Shown in pieces: positions 37,844 through 46,912 of a stretch of 64,000 nucleotides of DNA (the stretch's first letter is position 1; each line of letters starts with the position of its first letter). The stretch lies in contig NZ_CP109007.1 in the NCBI RefSeq assembly GCF_036226665.1, forward strand, positions 372,001 to 436,000, given 5' to 3'. The stretch comes from Streptomyces sp. NBC_00691 (GTDB lineage Bacteria; Actinomycetota; Actinomycetes; Streptomycetales; Streptomycetaceae). The position numbers and the translations under genes were made by a program. Below the pieces are notes generated by a model. That model saw only the letters and a program-made list of their open reading frames with translations. It was not told where the DNA came from and did not search any database.

Positions 37844-38752
37844 TCAGCGGTGGCCGTCGGCGACGGCCTTCTCGGTGGCGGTGCGTACGGCAGCCTCGGT
37901 CGCACCGGTGAGCGGGAGGCGCGGGGGGCGGGTGGGGCCGCCGCGGCGGCCGGCGATGTCCATGGACAGCTTGATGCACTGGACGAACTCGACCTTGGAA
38001 TCCCAGCGCAGCAGGGAGTGCAGCGAGGAGTAGAGCGGCCGGGCGGTCGCCAGGTCGCCCGCCACGGCGGCCCGGTACAGCTCGACGGAGCTGGCGGGCA
38101 GGGCGTTGGGGTAGCCGGCGATCCAGCCGACCGCGCCGGCCGTGGCCAGTTCGAGCAGGACGTCGTCGGCGCCGATCAGCAGGTCGAGTTCCGGGGCGAG
38201 TTCGGTGATCTCGTAGGCCCTGCGGACGTCGCCGCTGAACTCCTTGACGGCGACGATGCTTCCGTCGCCGTGCAGCCTCGCCAGGAGGCCCGGGACGAGG
38301 TCGACCTTGGTGTCGATGGGGTTGTTGTACGCGACGACCGGGATCCCGACCCCGGCCACGTCCGCGTAGTGGGCGATCACGGAACGCTCGTCGGCGCGGT
38401 ACGCGTTGGGCGGCAGCAGCAGGACGGAGCCGCAGCCGGCCTCGGCGGCCTGTTCGGCCCAGCGGCGGGACTCGGCGCTGCCGTAGGCGGCGACGCCCGG
38501 CATGACCCTGGCCCCGTCGCCCGCGGCCTCGACGGCGGTACGGACGACCCGGGCGCGCTCGTCGGCGGTGAGGGTCTGGTACTCGCCGAGGGAGCCGTTG
38601 GGGACGACGCCGTCGCAGCCGTTGGCGATCAGCCAGGCCACGTGCTCGGCGTAGGCGTCGTAGTCGACGGAGAGGTCGTCCTTGAACGGGAGGGTGGTGG
38701 CGACCATGATGCCGCGCCAGGGGCGGTCGGTGGTCCAGGTGGTGGTGTTCAT
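37844..38752 (-). CDS. DapA-family lyase, probable 1-pyrroline-4-hydroxy-2-carboxylate deaminase
   Basis: The 302-residue TIM barrel has the DapA-type features: NGSLGEYQTLTADERARVV, VVAYNNPIDTKVDL with the catalytic Tyr, and the Schiff-base Lys in IVAVKEFSGD. DapA relatives in hydroxyproline clusters deaminate the pyrroline to 2-ketoglutarate semialdehyde. Placement between the hydroxyproline dehydrogenase and epimerase supports this over lysine synthesis. AAGG lies upstream of the ATG at 38752. Confidence 0.85.
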   Translation of the reverse strand: MNTTTWTTDRPWRGIMVATTLPFKDDLSVDYDAYAEHVAWLIANGCDGVVPNGSLGEYQTLTADERARVVRTAVEAAGDGARVMPGVAAYGSAESRRWAEQAAEAGCGSVLLLPPNAYRADERSVIAHYADVAGVGIPVVAYNNPIDTKVDLVPGLLARLHGDGSIVAVKEFSGDVRRAYEITELAPELDLLIGADDVLLELATAGAVGWIAGYPNALPASSVELYRAAVAGDLATARPLYSSLHSLLRWDSKVEFVQCIKLSMDIAGRRGGPTRPPRLPLTGATEAAVRTATEKAVADGHR

Positions 38753-38837
38753 CGCGACGACCTTTCGGTGAGGTGTGACGTCCGAGGCGGGACGTCTCGG
38801 GTGACGTCTCCGCTGATGTCTCGGGTGCGACGGCCGA

Positions 38838-38914
38838 GGGTGATGGCCGAGGTGGCTGAGGTGAGAGGTGGCCGAGGTGGCTGAGGTGGCTGGGGTGAGA
38901 GGTGGCCGAGGTGT
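38838..38914. repeat. Short GAGGTGGCTGAGGTG repeats in the operon spacer
   Basis: GGTGGCCGAGGTGGCTGAGG recurs with variation through the 168-base gap between the dehydrogenase and deaminase genes, including two copies of GGTGAGAGGTGGCCGAGGTG. Like the repeat at 37.7 kb, it is confined to a spacer of this operon. Confidence 0.7.
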
Positions 38915-38920
38915 GGCGTC

Positions 38921-40522
38921 TCAGGAGGGGACCGGGTCGGTGGAGCCGCCGACTGCGGACGCCGGTTCCGGGTCCTCCGGCCCGTCGAGCGCGGCGAGCG
39001 TCGACAGCGGGACGGGAACGGCGAACGGACGTCGCTCGGCCTGTGGTTCGGGGGTGGCTCCGGCGGCCGCGAGGCACGCCACGGCCGTCCCGCACATCCG
39101 GCCCTGGCACCACCCCATGCCGGCCCGGGTGAGGAGTTTGACGGTCCGGGCGTCGCGCGCGCCGCACTCGGCGACCGTCGCGCGGACCCTGCCCGCCGTG
39201 ACCTCCTCGCAGCGGCACACGTCGGTGTCGTCGGTCAGCCACCCGGTCCAGCCGGCGCCGGGGGCGTGTGCGGCGGACATGACGTCGGCGAAAGCGCGCA
39301 TACGGTCCCGGCGCCTCCGGAGTGCGGCGGCCGCCGCGCCGGCGGCGGGTCGGCCGAGGAGCCGCGCGGCGATCGCCCGGCCCGCCAGTTCCCCCTCGAC
39401 GCGGGCGAGTTCGGCACCGCCGACGCCCCCGGTCTCGCCTGCGGCCCACAGTCCGCGCACCGAGCTCTCCTGGAGGTCGTCCAGGGCGAGGCCCAGCGTG
39501 CCGTCGGGCAGTGCGCGGGTGGTGCAGCCGACCGCCACGGCCAGCTCGATCTGGGGCACGAGGCCGTGACCGACGGCGAGGGCGTCGCAGGCGATCCGGC
39601 GACCCGTCCCCCGGACGGGCCTCCACTCGCGGTCCAGGCGGCTCACCGTGACGGCCTCCACCCGGTCGGTGCCGTGCACCTCGGTCACCGCGCTCCGGAA
39701 CCGTACGGGCACCCGGTGACGGGCCAGCGCGGCCGTGTGGACGAGGGCCTCGACCGCCTTGCGCGGATTGGCGAGGAGCGCCCGTGGGGTTCGGCCGTAG
39801 CGGAGGTACCCCGCGGCCTCGATCACCGCCGGCACCCGCGCGCCGGCCGAGGCGAGCGACGAGGCGACGGCGAGGAGCAGGGGGCCGCTGCCGGCGACGA
39901 CGACGGTCCGGCCGGGCAGCACGAGGCCGGACTTGAGCATGGCCTGCGCTCCCCCGGCGCCCACGACGCCGGGCAGGGTCCAGCCGGGGAAGGGCAGTTG
40001 GCGTTCGTAGGCGCCGGTGGCGAGGAGCAGGGCGCGGGCCCGGATCCGGACGGGCGCGTCGGCACTTCCGTCCGTGCCTCCCTCCGTGCTTCCGTTCTCG
40101 CCGGTGAGTGCGTGCGCCGTCCACGTCCCGTCGGTCCCCTTCACGACGGACCACACATGATGTCCGGTCAGGTGGTCGACGGCGCCGGCGTCCAGGCGTC
40201 GGCGCAGGTCGGCGAAGGCGGACCAGTCATGATGGAGGGCCTCGGGCCGTACGGCGCCCAGGGCGGGCGCCGGATGGCGGTAGAACTGCCCGCCGGGCTG
40301 GGGCGAGGAGTCCAGCAGGGCGACGGTGAGGCCGAGTTCGGCGGCGGTGACAGCTCCGGCGATCCCTGCGGAGCCCGCTCCGAGGACCACGAGGTCGTAC
40401 GGCACGTCCGAGCCCCGGCCGGCTCCGGGCACCGTGTCGGCGAGGGCGCGGGGCGGGTTCTTCGACGCGGACGGGACAGAGGGCTCGGCCACGTCTTCGG
40501 GTTCAGACGCCGAGGCGGTCAT
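38921..40522 (-). CDS. FAD/NAD-binding oxidoreductase with BFD-like [2Fe-2S] domain, probable D-hydroxyproline dehydrogenase subunit
   Basis: The 533-residue protein has an N-terminal FAD motif VVLGAGSAGIAGAVTAAELG, a second nucleotide motif TVVVAGSGPLLLAVAS, and a C-terminal bacterioferredoxin-like cluster site CRCEEV...MGWCQGRMCG with four Cys. This is the alpha subunit type of multimeric D-hydroxyproline or opine dehydrogenases. It overlaps the small ferredoxin-like gene by 20 bases. Electrons from the DAO subunit would pass through it to an acceptor. Confidence 0.85.
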   Translation of the reverse strand: MTASASEPEDVAEPSVPSASKNPPRALADTVPGAGRGSDVPYDLVVLGAGSAGIAGAVTAAELGLTVALLDSSPQPGGQFYRHPAPALGAVRPEALHHDWSAFADLRRRLDAGAVDHLTGHHVWSVVKGTDGTWTAHALTGENGSTEGGTDGSADAPVRIRARALLLATGAYERQLPFPGWTLPGVVGAGGAQAMLKSGLVLPGRTVVVAGSGPLLLAVASSLASAGARVPAVIEAAGYLRYGRTPRALLANPRKAVEALVHTAALARHRVPVRFRSAVTEVHGTDRVEAVTVSRLDREWRPVRGTGRRIACDALAVGHGLVPQIELAVAVGCTTRALPDGTLGLALDDLQESSVRGLWAAGETGGVGGAELARVEGELAGRAIAARLLGRPAAGAAAAALRRRRDRMRAFADVMSAAHAPGAGWTGWLTDDTDVCRCEEVTAGRVRATVAECGARDARTVKLLTRAGMGWCQGRMCGTAVACLAAAGATPEPQAERRPFAVPVPLSTLAALDGPEDPEPASAVGGSTDPVPS

Positions 40523-40817
40523 GACCGTGCCCTTCCTGCGTGGTGATGGCGTCGCCGGGGCGGGCCGGGACCAGACAGGCGCGGCGGTTGGGCTCTCCGT
40601 TGACGGTGGCGAGGCAGTCGTAGCACTGGCCGATGCCGCAGAACGCGCCGCGCGGGCGCCCTCCGTCCCGGGTGGTGCGCCAGGCCAGGATGCCCGCGCC
40701 CCACAGGGCGGCGGCGAGGGTCTGGCCCGGCAGTGCGGGGACGGGCCGGCCGTCGAAGGTGATCTCGAACGGCGGATCGGGGCGTGCCCCGACGAGGCCG
40801 ATGGGGGTGCGGGCCAC
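40503..40817 (-). CDS. Small [2Fe-2S] subunit of the dehydrogenase (Fer2_4 type)
   Basis: The 104-residue protein contains ITFDGRPVPALPGQTLAAAL and the cluster site GAFCGIGQCYDCLATVNGEPNRRAC, that is C-x4-C-x2-C-x11-C. The GTG at 40817 has AGGAGG five bases upstream. Its stop overlaps the next FAD subunit, and the DAO subunit lies 32 bases upstream. This three-part set is typical of hydroxyproline/opine/octopine dehydrogenases. Confidence 0.88.
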   Translation of the reverse strand: MARTPIGLVGARPDPPFEITFDGRPVPALPGQTLAAALWGAGILAWRTTRDGGRPRGAFCGIGQCYDCLATVNGEPNRRACLVPARPGDAITTQEGHGHDRLGV

Positions 40818-40849
40818 GGGCCCTCCTCTCATGACGGTGGGTGCGCGCC

Positions 40850-42007
40850 TCAGGGTGCGGCGGCGTCGAAGCGCTCGGGTCGGAACGGGTGGAGGTCGAG
40901 GGGTGGTTCGGCGCCGGTCACGCAGGCCGCGACGATCTGTCCCGTCACCGGTGCGAGACCGATGCCCGCGCCCTCGTGGCCGCAGGCGTGCAGCAGTCCG
41001 GGGACGCGCGGGTCGGGCCCGATGGCGGGCAGGTGGTCGGGGAGGTAGGGGCGGAAGCCGGGGTAGGTCCGGATCGCCCGTACGGTGCCGAGGACGGGGA
41101 ACAGCGCGGTGGCGCCGGCGGCGAGGCGGCGCAGGACCTCGGTCGAGAGGGTCCGGTCGAAGCCGACGCGCTCGCGGCTGGCGCCGATCAGGACGGGTCC
41201 GGCCGGGGTGCCCTCGACGACGGCCGAGGTCTGGAGCGCGGCGGAGCCGCTGGCCACGTCGGCCACGTAGTCGGCGGCGTACACCTTGTGGCGGACGACG
41301 CGCGGCAGGGGTTCGGTGACGAGGACGAAGCCGCGGCGGGGCAGGACGGGCAGGTGGACTCCGGCGAGGTCGGCGAGGGCGCCGCCCCAGGTTCCGGCGG
41401 CGTTCACGACGTAGGGGGCGTGGAGTTCGCGGGTGGCGGTCCGCACTCCGCGGACCGCTCCGCCCGCGCCGGTGAGGAGGCCGGTGACCTCTTCGCCCAG
41501 CGCGAGGCGGACCCGGTCGCCGGCGCTGCGGAGCAGCTGCGCGGCAGCGTGGGCGGGCATCACCTGGGCGTCCTGGGGGTAGTGGAAGCCGCCGGTGAGG
41601 CCCGGTGCGAGGTGGGGCTCCAGGTCGTGGAGCCGGTCACCGGTCACTTCGTGCGCGACGACACCGGCTTTCTCCTGGCGGGCCGCGAACTCGCGCAGGG
41701 CGCGCAGTCCCGTCTCGCCCGAGGCGACGACCAGGCCTCCCTTGGCCTCGTACTCGACGGCGGGCGGGAGCCTGTCGGCGAGTCCGGTCCACAGCGCGGT
41801 GGAGAGGAGGGCGAGTTCGAGTTCGGGGCCGGGTTCCTTGTCGGAGACCAGAAGGTTGCCCTCACCCGCTCCGGTCGTGCCGCCGGCGACGTAACCTCGG
41901 TCGACGACGGTGACGGAGAGGCCGGCGAGGGCCGCGTAGTGGGCGCAGGCTGCGCCGACCACGCCGGCGCCGATGACGATGACGTCCGAGGTTTCTCTCG
42001 TGGGCAC
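40850..42007 (-). CDS. DAO-type FAD oxidoreductase, probable D-hydroxyproline dehydrogenase catalytic subunit
   Basis: The 385-residue protein has VIVIGAGVVGAACAHYAALAG and the C-terminal FAD contact HACGHEGAGIGLAPVTGQIVA, as in sarcosine oxidase beta and D-amino-acid dehydrogenases. It would oxidise cis-4-hydroxy-D-proline to the pyrroline. The GTG at 42007 lies directly after the FAD motif's expected leader, and a -10-like element ends only 6 to 7 bases upstream, so the mRNA is probably leaderless. It is the first gene of the catabolic operon. Confidence 0.87.
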   Translation of the reverse strand: MPTRETSDVIVIGAGVVGAACAHYAALAGLSVTVVDRGYVAGGTTGAGEGNLLVSDKEPGPELELALLSTALWTGLADRLPPAVEYEAKGGLVVASGETGLRALREFAARQEKAGVVAHEVTGDRLHDLEPHLAPGLTGGFHYPQDAQVMPAHAAAQLLRSAGDRVRLALGEEVTGLLTGAGGAVRGVRTATRELHAPYVVNAAGTWGGALADLAGVHLPVLPRRGFVLVTEPLPRVVRHKVYAADYVADVASGSAALQTSAVVEGTPAGPVLIGASRERVGFDRTLSTEVLRRLAAGATALFPVLGTVRAIRTYPGFRPYLPDHLPAIGPDPRVPGLLHACGHEGAGIGLAPVTGQIVAACVTGAEPPLDLHPFRPERFDAAAP

Positions 42008-42011
42008 AGCA

Positions 42012-42042
42012 GTAATATTTCACATTGCACTCGCCCTGCCAA
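42012..42042 (-). promoter_or_regulatory. Promoter and operator core of the hydroxyproline catabolic operon
   Basis: On the minus strand, TTGGCA (42037-42042) is followed after 17 bases by AATATT (42014-42019), or after 19 by TATTAC. Between and within lies AATGTGAAAT, the same core as in the boxes at 42.1 and 52.4 kb, with flanking AGTGC and TTACT. The predicted start of transcription coincides with the GTG at 42007. Confidence 0.65.
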
Positions 42043-42110
42043 GACCCCTCGCGACCCCACCGCCTCCCCCCACCTTCCGGACACGGATGGATAACGGCCC
42101 ACCCGACACC

Positions 42111-42141
42111 TTGTCAGTACAATTTCACATTACTATGTTAC
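42111..42141 (+). promoter_or_regulatory. Promoter/operator box of the ABC transporter operon
   Basis: TTGTCA (42111-42116), a 17-base spacer containing AATTTCACATT, and TATGTT (42134-42139) form a promoter 56 bases before the lipoprotein gene. The whole 31-base box matches the minus-strand box at 52433-52463 at 30 positions. The dyad AGT-AAT...ATT-ACT inside the spacer is the probable GntR site. Confidence 0.8.
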
Positions 42142-42196
42142 CGGTCACATTCCAGCCGCCTCAGGCTGTCCGACCGCTCTCCCGGAGTGACCCCGT

Positions 42197-43939
42197 ATGA
42201 ACAAGCGCACCCGCACCCTGGCCACGGCCCTGGTGACGACCCTGACCCTCGCCGCGACCGGCTGCTCCGGCGGAGGCACGCCCGGGAGCGACCGGAACGG
42301 CAAGAACCCCGCGACCTCGAACACCGGCGCGGTCCTCGGCGGCACCCCGCAGAAGGGCGGCACCCTCACCGTCCTGTCCAACCAGGACTTCACCCACCTC
42401 GACCCGGCCCGCAACTGGGTCATGGGCGACATGGACTTCGGCACCCGCCTGCTCTACCGGACCCTTGTCACCTACAAGGCGGAGCCCGGTGCCAAGGGCG
42501 GTGCTCTGGTCCCCGACCTCGCAGAGAACCTGGGCGTCTCCTCCGACGGCGCCAGAACCTGGACCTTCACGCTCAAGCCGGGTCTCAGGTACGAGGACGG
42601 CACGCCGATCACCTCCCAGGACATCAAGCACAACGTGGAGCGGTCCTTCTCCCCCGACCTGCCCGGCGGCCCCGACTACGCGGCCCGCTACCTCGCCGGC
42701 GCCGAGGGCTACCAGGGCCCGGCGGGCGGCAAGCACCTCGCCTCGGTGAAGACCCCCGACGACCGCACGATCGTCTTCGAACTCCGCACGCCCTTCGCCG
42801 AGTTCCCCTTCGCCGCCACGCTGCCCACCTTCGCGCCCGTTCCCCCGTCCCGGGACAAGGGGCCCCAGTACGACAACAGGCCCTTCTCCTCCGGCCCGTA
42901 CAAGGTCGACTCCTACGCCCGCGACAAGCAGCTGGTCCTCGTCCGCAACACCCACTGGGACCCGAAGACCGACCAGGTGCGCAAGGCGTACCCGGACAGG
43001 ATCGTCGTCACCATGGGCCTCAAGGCCAATCAGATCGACGACCGGCTGATCGCCGCCACCGGCCCGGACGCCTCGGCCGTCCCGTGGGACAAGCTCCGCC
43101 CCGAGTCCACCCCGAAGGTGCTCACCAAGCCGGACATCAAGGCCCGGCTCCTCGCCGAGTCGACCAGCTGTACCGAGATGGTGCAGATGCACACCGGGCG
43201 CGCGCCGTTCGACGACGTCAGGGTCCGGCAGGCCGTGCAGTACGCCCTGGACCGTGAGGCCGTCCTCACCGCCTCCGGCGGCCCCGCCCTCAACGACCCG
43301 GCCACCGCGCTCATGCCGGGCTTCCTCTTCGGCGGCAAGCAGCCCGACACCCTCGGCATCCCGCTCACCGGCGACGTGCCCAAGGCCAAGGAGCTGCTCA
43401 AGGAGGCGGGCAGGGCGGACGGCTTCACCACCCGCATCACCGTCTCCAACGGCGACAAGGCCGTCGGCGAAGCCGTCCAGCAGTCCCTCGGCCGAGCCGG
43501 GATCAAGGTGACCATCGAGACCGTCGACCCCTCCGCCTTCTACGACACCATCGGCGACACCAAGAACCGCACCGACCTCGTCTACACCGGCTGGTGCCCC
43601 GACTACCCGTCCGGCTCCACCTTCCTGCCGTTCGTCTTCGACGGCCGATTCATCAAGGAGAAGGGCAACTCCGGCAACCACTCGCTCTTCCGCGACGACG
43701 CCACGATGAAGCGCATGGACGAGATCGCGGCGATGGCCGACGCCACCCAGGCGGCCAAGGCCTGGCAGGAACTCGACGGGAAGATCCTCGCCAAGGCGCC
43801 CACCGCGCCCGTCGTCGTCGAGCGCAAGCCCCTCCTCATCGGTACCAACATCGCCGGCGCCTTCGGCCACACCTCCTTCGGCGGCCAGCTCGACTACGCC
43901 ACCGTCGGCCTCAAGGACCCCTCGAAGAGCGAGAACTGA
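42197..43939 (+). CDS. ABC transporter substrate-binding lipoprotein (peptide family 5)
   Basis: The 580-residue protein starts with a lipoprotein signal (TLATALVTTLTLAATGCSGG, Cys about 25) and has the SBP_bac_5 pattern: LVPDLAENLGVSSDGARTWTFTLKPGLRYEDG in parts, VRQAVQYALDREAV, and AKELLKEAG. It would bind di/oligopeptides or hydroxyproline outside the cell. GGAG lies nine bases before the ATG. Four transporter genes follow, with a 9-base gap and then overlaps. Hydroxyproline peptide import is inferred from the shared promoter box with the collagenase. Confidence 0.9.
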   Translation: MNKRTRTLATALVTTLTLAATGCSGGGTPGSDRNGKNPATSNTGAVLGGTPQKGGTLTVLSNQDFTHLDPARNWVMGDMDFGTRLLYRTLVTYKAEPGAKGGALVPDLAENLGVSSDGARTWTFTLKPGLRYEDGTPITSQDIKHNVERSFSPDLPGGPDYAARYLAGAEGYQGPAGGKHLASVKTPDDRTIVFELRTPFAEFPFAATLPTFAPVPPSRDKGPQYDNRPFSSGPYKVDSYARDKQLVLVRNTHWDPKTDQVRKAYPDRIVVTMGLKANQIDDRLIAATGPDASAVPWDKLRPESTPKVLTKPDIKARLLAESTSCTEMVQMHTGRAPFDDVRVRQAVQYALDREAVLTASGGPALNDPATALMPGFLFGGKQPDTLGIPLTGDVPKAKELLKEAGRADGFTTRITVSNGDKAVGEAVQQSLGRAGIKVTIETVDPSAFYDTIGDTKNRTDLVYTGWCPDYPSGSTFLPFVFDGRFIKEKGNSGNHSLFRDDATMKRMDEIAAMADATQAAKAWQELDGKILAKAPTAPVVVERKPLLIGTNIAGAFGHTSFGGQLDYATVGLKDPSKSEN

Positions 43940-43947
43940 GGCCGCCC

Positions 43948-44925
43948 GTGACCACCACCCCGCCCTCCCCCGGGACCGCCACCCGGCCGTCCTCCCCGAC
44001 CGAGGCCCCACCGTCCCCCGCCCCCGCGGCCCACGGTCCCCGGCAGCTCGTCCGTGAAGAACTGCGCCGCCGCCCCGCCGCCCGCCTCTCCCTCGGCGTG
44101 GTCGCCTTCTTCGCGCTCCTCGCGGCGGCCGCCCCGCTGATCGGCGCGCTCGGCGGCTGGGGCCCCGACGAGTTCGACAAGAGCGCCGTCGACCCGTACC
44201 TGGGCGGCCTTCCCCTCGGGCCGCTCGGCGGCGTCTCGGCCGAGCACTGGCTCGGCGTCGAACCCGTCACCGGCCGCGACCTGTTCGCCCGGGTCGTGCA
44301 CGGCGCCCAGGTCTCGCTGCTCATCGCCTTCTCCGCGACGGCGATCGTCGTCGTCGCGGGGACGGCGGCCGGCGTCGCCGCCGGCTACTTCGGCGGCCGC
44401 ACCGACACCGCGCTCTCCCGGCTGATGGACCTCACGATGTCGTTCCCCTCCCTCATCTTCATGATCGCGATGATGTCGGTGGCCCGGGACGTCGACCGGA
44501 TCCTCCTCATGACCGCCGTCATCGGCCTCTTCGGCTGGCCGGGCATCGCCCGGATCGTCCGCGGCCAGACCCTGTCGCTCAAGCACCGCGAGTACGTCGA
44601 CGCCGCCCGCGTCGGCGGCTCCGGACCTCTGCGCATCCTCGTCCGCGACATCCTCCCGGGTGTCGCCGGGCCCGTCATCGCGTACACGACGCTGATCGTC
44701 CCCGGGATGATCGCCACCGAGGCCGCCCTCAGCTACCTCGGGGTCGGCGTCCGCCCGCCGACGCCCTCCTGGGGCCAGATGATCGCCGAGAGCGTCGCCT
44801 ACTACGAGACGGACCCCATGTACTTCGCGGTCCCGAGCCTCTGTCTCTTCCTCACCGTGCTCGCGTTCACCCTGCTCGGCGACGCGCTGCGCGACGTCCT
44901 CGACCCGAGGGGAGGCGGCGCGTGA
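43948..44925 (+). CDS. ABC transporter permease, DppC type
   Basis: The 325-residue protein has a Pro/Thr-rich N-terminal tail, then about six membrane helices, and the EAA loop EYVDAARVGGSGPLRILVRDILPG. LGVEPVTGRDLFARVVHG before the first core helices marks the DppC/OppC subtype. The GTG at 43948 is 9 bases after the lipoprotein stop. It pairs with the next permease to form the channel. Confidence 0.9.
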   Translation: MTTTPPSPGTATRPSSPTEAPPSPAPAAHGPRQLVREELRRRPAARLSLGVVAFFALLAAAAPLIGALGGWGPDEFDKSAVDPYLGGLPLGPLGGVSAEHWLGVEPVTGRDLFARVVHGAQVSLLIAFSATAIVVVAGTAAGVAAGYFGGRTDTALSRLMDLTMSFPSLIFMIAMMSVARDVDRILLMTAVIGLFGWPGIARIVRGQTLSLKHREYVDAARVGGSGPLRILVRDILPGVAGPVIAYTTLIVPGMIATEAALSYLGVGVRPPTPSWGQMIAESVAYYETDPMYFAVPSLCLFLTVLAFTLLGDALRDVLDPRGGGA

Positions 44926-45908
44926 TCGTCTACCTCGGCCGGCGCCTCCTCGGCGTGCTCGGCGTGCTCGTCGCCATCGCCGCCGTCACGTTCGCCGTCT
45001 TCTACGTCCTGCCCTCCGATCCCGCCGCCGCGGCCTGCGGCAAGGCGTGCAGCACCGAACGGCTGGAGGCCATCCGCGCCCACATGGGCCTGGACGCCCC
45101 GCTGTGGCGGCAGTTCGCCGACTTCGTCACCGGAATCTTCACCGGGCGCACCCTGGGCACCGGCCAGTACGCCCTGGAGTGCGACTTCCCGTGCCTCGGC
45201 TACTCCTACGAGAACAGCCAGGGCGTCTGGGACCTGCTCGTCGACCGGCTGCCGGTCTCCGCGTCGCTGGCCGTCGGCGCCGCCGCGATCTGGCTGCTCC
45301 TGGGCCTCACGGCGGGCGTCACCGCCGCCCTCCGCAAGGACACGCTCACCGACCGCGTCCTGATGGTAGGCGCGGTCGCCGCCGCCTCGCTTCCCGTGTA
45401 CTTCACCTCGGTGATGCTGATCTACGGGCTGATCCGGGTCACGGGCCTGCTCCCCTACCCGCAGTACGTGCCCTTCGGCACCGATCCCCTCTCCTGGGCC
45501 TCCAATCTGCTGCTCCCCTGGCTGGCGCTCGCGCTCCTGTACGCCGCCATGTACGCGCGGCAGAGCCGGAACTCGATGATCGAGTCCATGGCGGAGCCGT
45601 ACATCCGCACCGCGCGCGCCAAGGGGCTGCCACGCCGCACCGTGATCGTGAAGCACGGTCTGCGCGCCGGGATGACGCCGATCCTGACGATCTTCGGGAT
45701 GGATCTCGGTGGGCTGCTCGCGGGCGCCGTCATCACCGAGTCCATCTTCGGACTGCCCGGCATCGGACGGCTCTTCTACGGCGCCCTGTCGACCGGCGAC
45801 CAGCCGGTCATCCTCGGGGTGACGCTGCTCGCCGCCGCCTTCATCGTCGTCGCCAATCTGGCGGTCGACCTCCTGTACGCCGTCGTCGACCCGCGAGTGA
45901 GGTACTGA
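44922..45908 (+). CDS. ABC transporter permease, DppB type
   Basis: The 328-residue protein begins YLGRRLLGVLGVLVAIAAVTF and has the DppB features, including a large periplasmic region after helix 1 and the loop YIRTARAKGLPRRTVIVKHGLR in part. Its GTG overlaps the previous stop by GTGA. The periplasmic segment contains four Cys (AACGKACSTE, LECDFPCLG), which may form disulfides. Confidence 0.9.
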   Translation: MIVYLGRRLLGVLGVLVAIAAVTFAVFYVLPSDPAAAACGKACSTERLEAIRAHMGLDAPLWRQFADFVTGIFTGRTLGTGQYALECDFPCLGYSYENSQGVWDLLVDRLPVSASLAVGAAAIWLLLGLTAGVTAALRKDTLTDRVLMVGAVAAASLPVYFTSVMLIYGLIRVTGLLPYPQYVPFGTDPLSWASNLLLPWLALALLYAAMYARQSRNSMIESMAEPYIRTARAKGLPRRTVIVKHGLRAGMTPILTIFGMDLGGLLAGAVITESIFGLPGIGRLFYGALSTGDQPVILGVTLLAAAFIVVANLAVDLLYAVVDPRVRY

Positions 45909-46912
45909 TGGGCGACTCCGCCCCCCTCCTGTCGGTACGGGACCTCACGGTCACCTTCCCGACGAGGCGCGGCCCCGTGCGGGCCGTGGACTCCCTCGCC
46001 TTCGACGTGCCGCCCGGCCGGACGCTCGGCATCGTGGGTGAGTCCGGCTCCGGCAAGTCGGTCACCTCACTCGCCGTCATGGGCCTGCACACCGGTGCCG
46101 AGGTCACCGGCTCCGTCACCCTCGCCGGGCAGGAGCTCATCGGAATGTCCGACCGCGAGCTGAACAGGCTCCGCGGCCGGCGGATGGCCATGATCTTCCA
46201 GGACCCGCTGTCCAGCCTCCACCCCTACTACACGGTCGGCGAGCAGGTGGCCGAGCACCACCGGGCGCACTTCGGATCGCGCCGGTCCACCGCCCGCGAG
46301 CGGGCCGTCGAAGCGCTCGCCGAGGTCGGCATCCCCGAACCCCGGCGCCGGGCCGGCGAGTACCCCCACCAGTTCTCCGGCGGCATGCGCCAGCGGGTGA
46401 TGATCGCGATGGCCCTCGTCTGCGAACCCGAGCTCCTCATCGCCGACGAGCCCACCACCGCGCTCGACGTCACCGTCCAGGCCCAGATCCTGGAGCTGAT
46501 CGCCCGTCTCCAGCAGGAGCGGGGCCTCTCCGTCGTCATGATCACGCACGATCTCGGGGTGGTCGCCCGGGTCGCCCACGACGTGCTCGTCATGTACGGC
46601 GGCCGGGCCGCCGAACACGCGCCCGTGGACGCCCTGTTCGCCTCGCCCGCCCATCCGTACACCCGCGGCCTGCTCGACTCGCTGCCCCGTCTGGACGACC
46701 CCGACGACGCCCCGCTGCGGGCCGTCCCGGGCAGCCCGCCGTCGCTGCTCGAACCTGCCCCGGGCTGCGCGTTCGCACCGCGCTGTCCCCGCGCCGCCGT
46801 CGGCTCCGCGGAGGAACGGACCCGCTGCGTGACCGAACGCCCGTCCCTCGGCGGCCCGGACGGACACCCGGCCGCCTGCCACTTCCCCGCGTACGAAGGC
46901 GTCGCCCCATGA
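45908..46912 (+). CDS. ABC transporter ATPase, DppD type
   Basis: The 334-residue ATPase has Walker [12 protein letters not shown]-loop [10 protein letters not shown], signature [10 protein letters not shown] and Walker [13 protein letters not shown]. The C-terminal oligopeptide-transporter extension has the Cys pattern GCAFAPRCP...TRC...AACHFP, a probable [4Fe-4S] site. The ATG shares one base with the previous stop. Confidence 0.92.
   Translation: MGDSAPLLSVRDLTVTFPTRRGPVRAVDSLAFDVPPGRTLGIVGESGSGKSVTSLAVMGLHTGAEVTGSVTLAGQELIGMSDRELNRLRGRRMAMIFQDPLSSLHPYYTVGEQVAEHHRAHFGSRRSTARERAVEALAEVGIPEPRRRAGEYPHQFSGGMRQRVMIAMALVCEPELLIADEPTTALDVTVQAQILELIARLQQERGLSVVMITHDLGVVARVAHDVLVMYGGRAAEHAPVDALFASPAHPYTRGLLDSLPRLDDPDDAPLRAVPGSPPSLLEPAPGCAFAPRCPRAAVGSAEERTRCVTERPSLGGPDGHPAACHFPAYEGVAP

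Noticed and set aside
37844..38752. Lysine-pathway dihydrodipicolinate synthase
   Set aside because: The fold and Schiff-base Lys match DapA broadly, but the position between hydroxyproline dehydrogenase and epimerase genes makes the pyrroline deaminase role more likely.
35322..40154. 1610-codon minus-strand frame
   Set aside because: Only its last 462 codons (from GTG 36707) make a real protein, the aldehyde dehydrogenase; upstream it is a shadow of the racemase, DapA and FAD genes.
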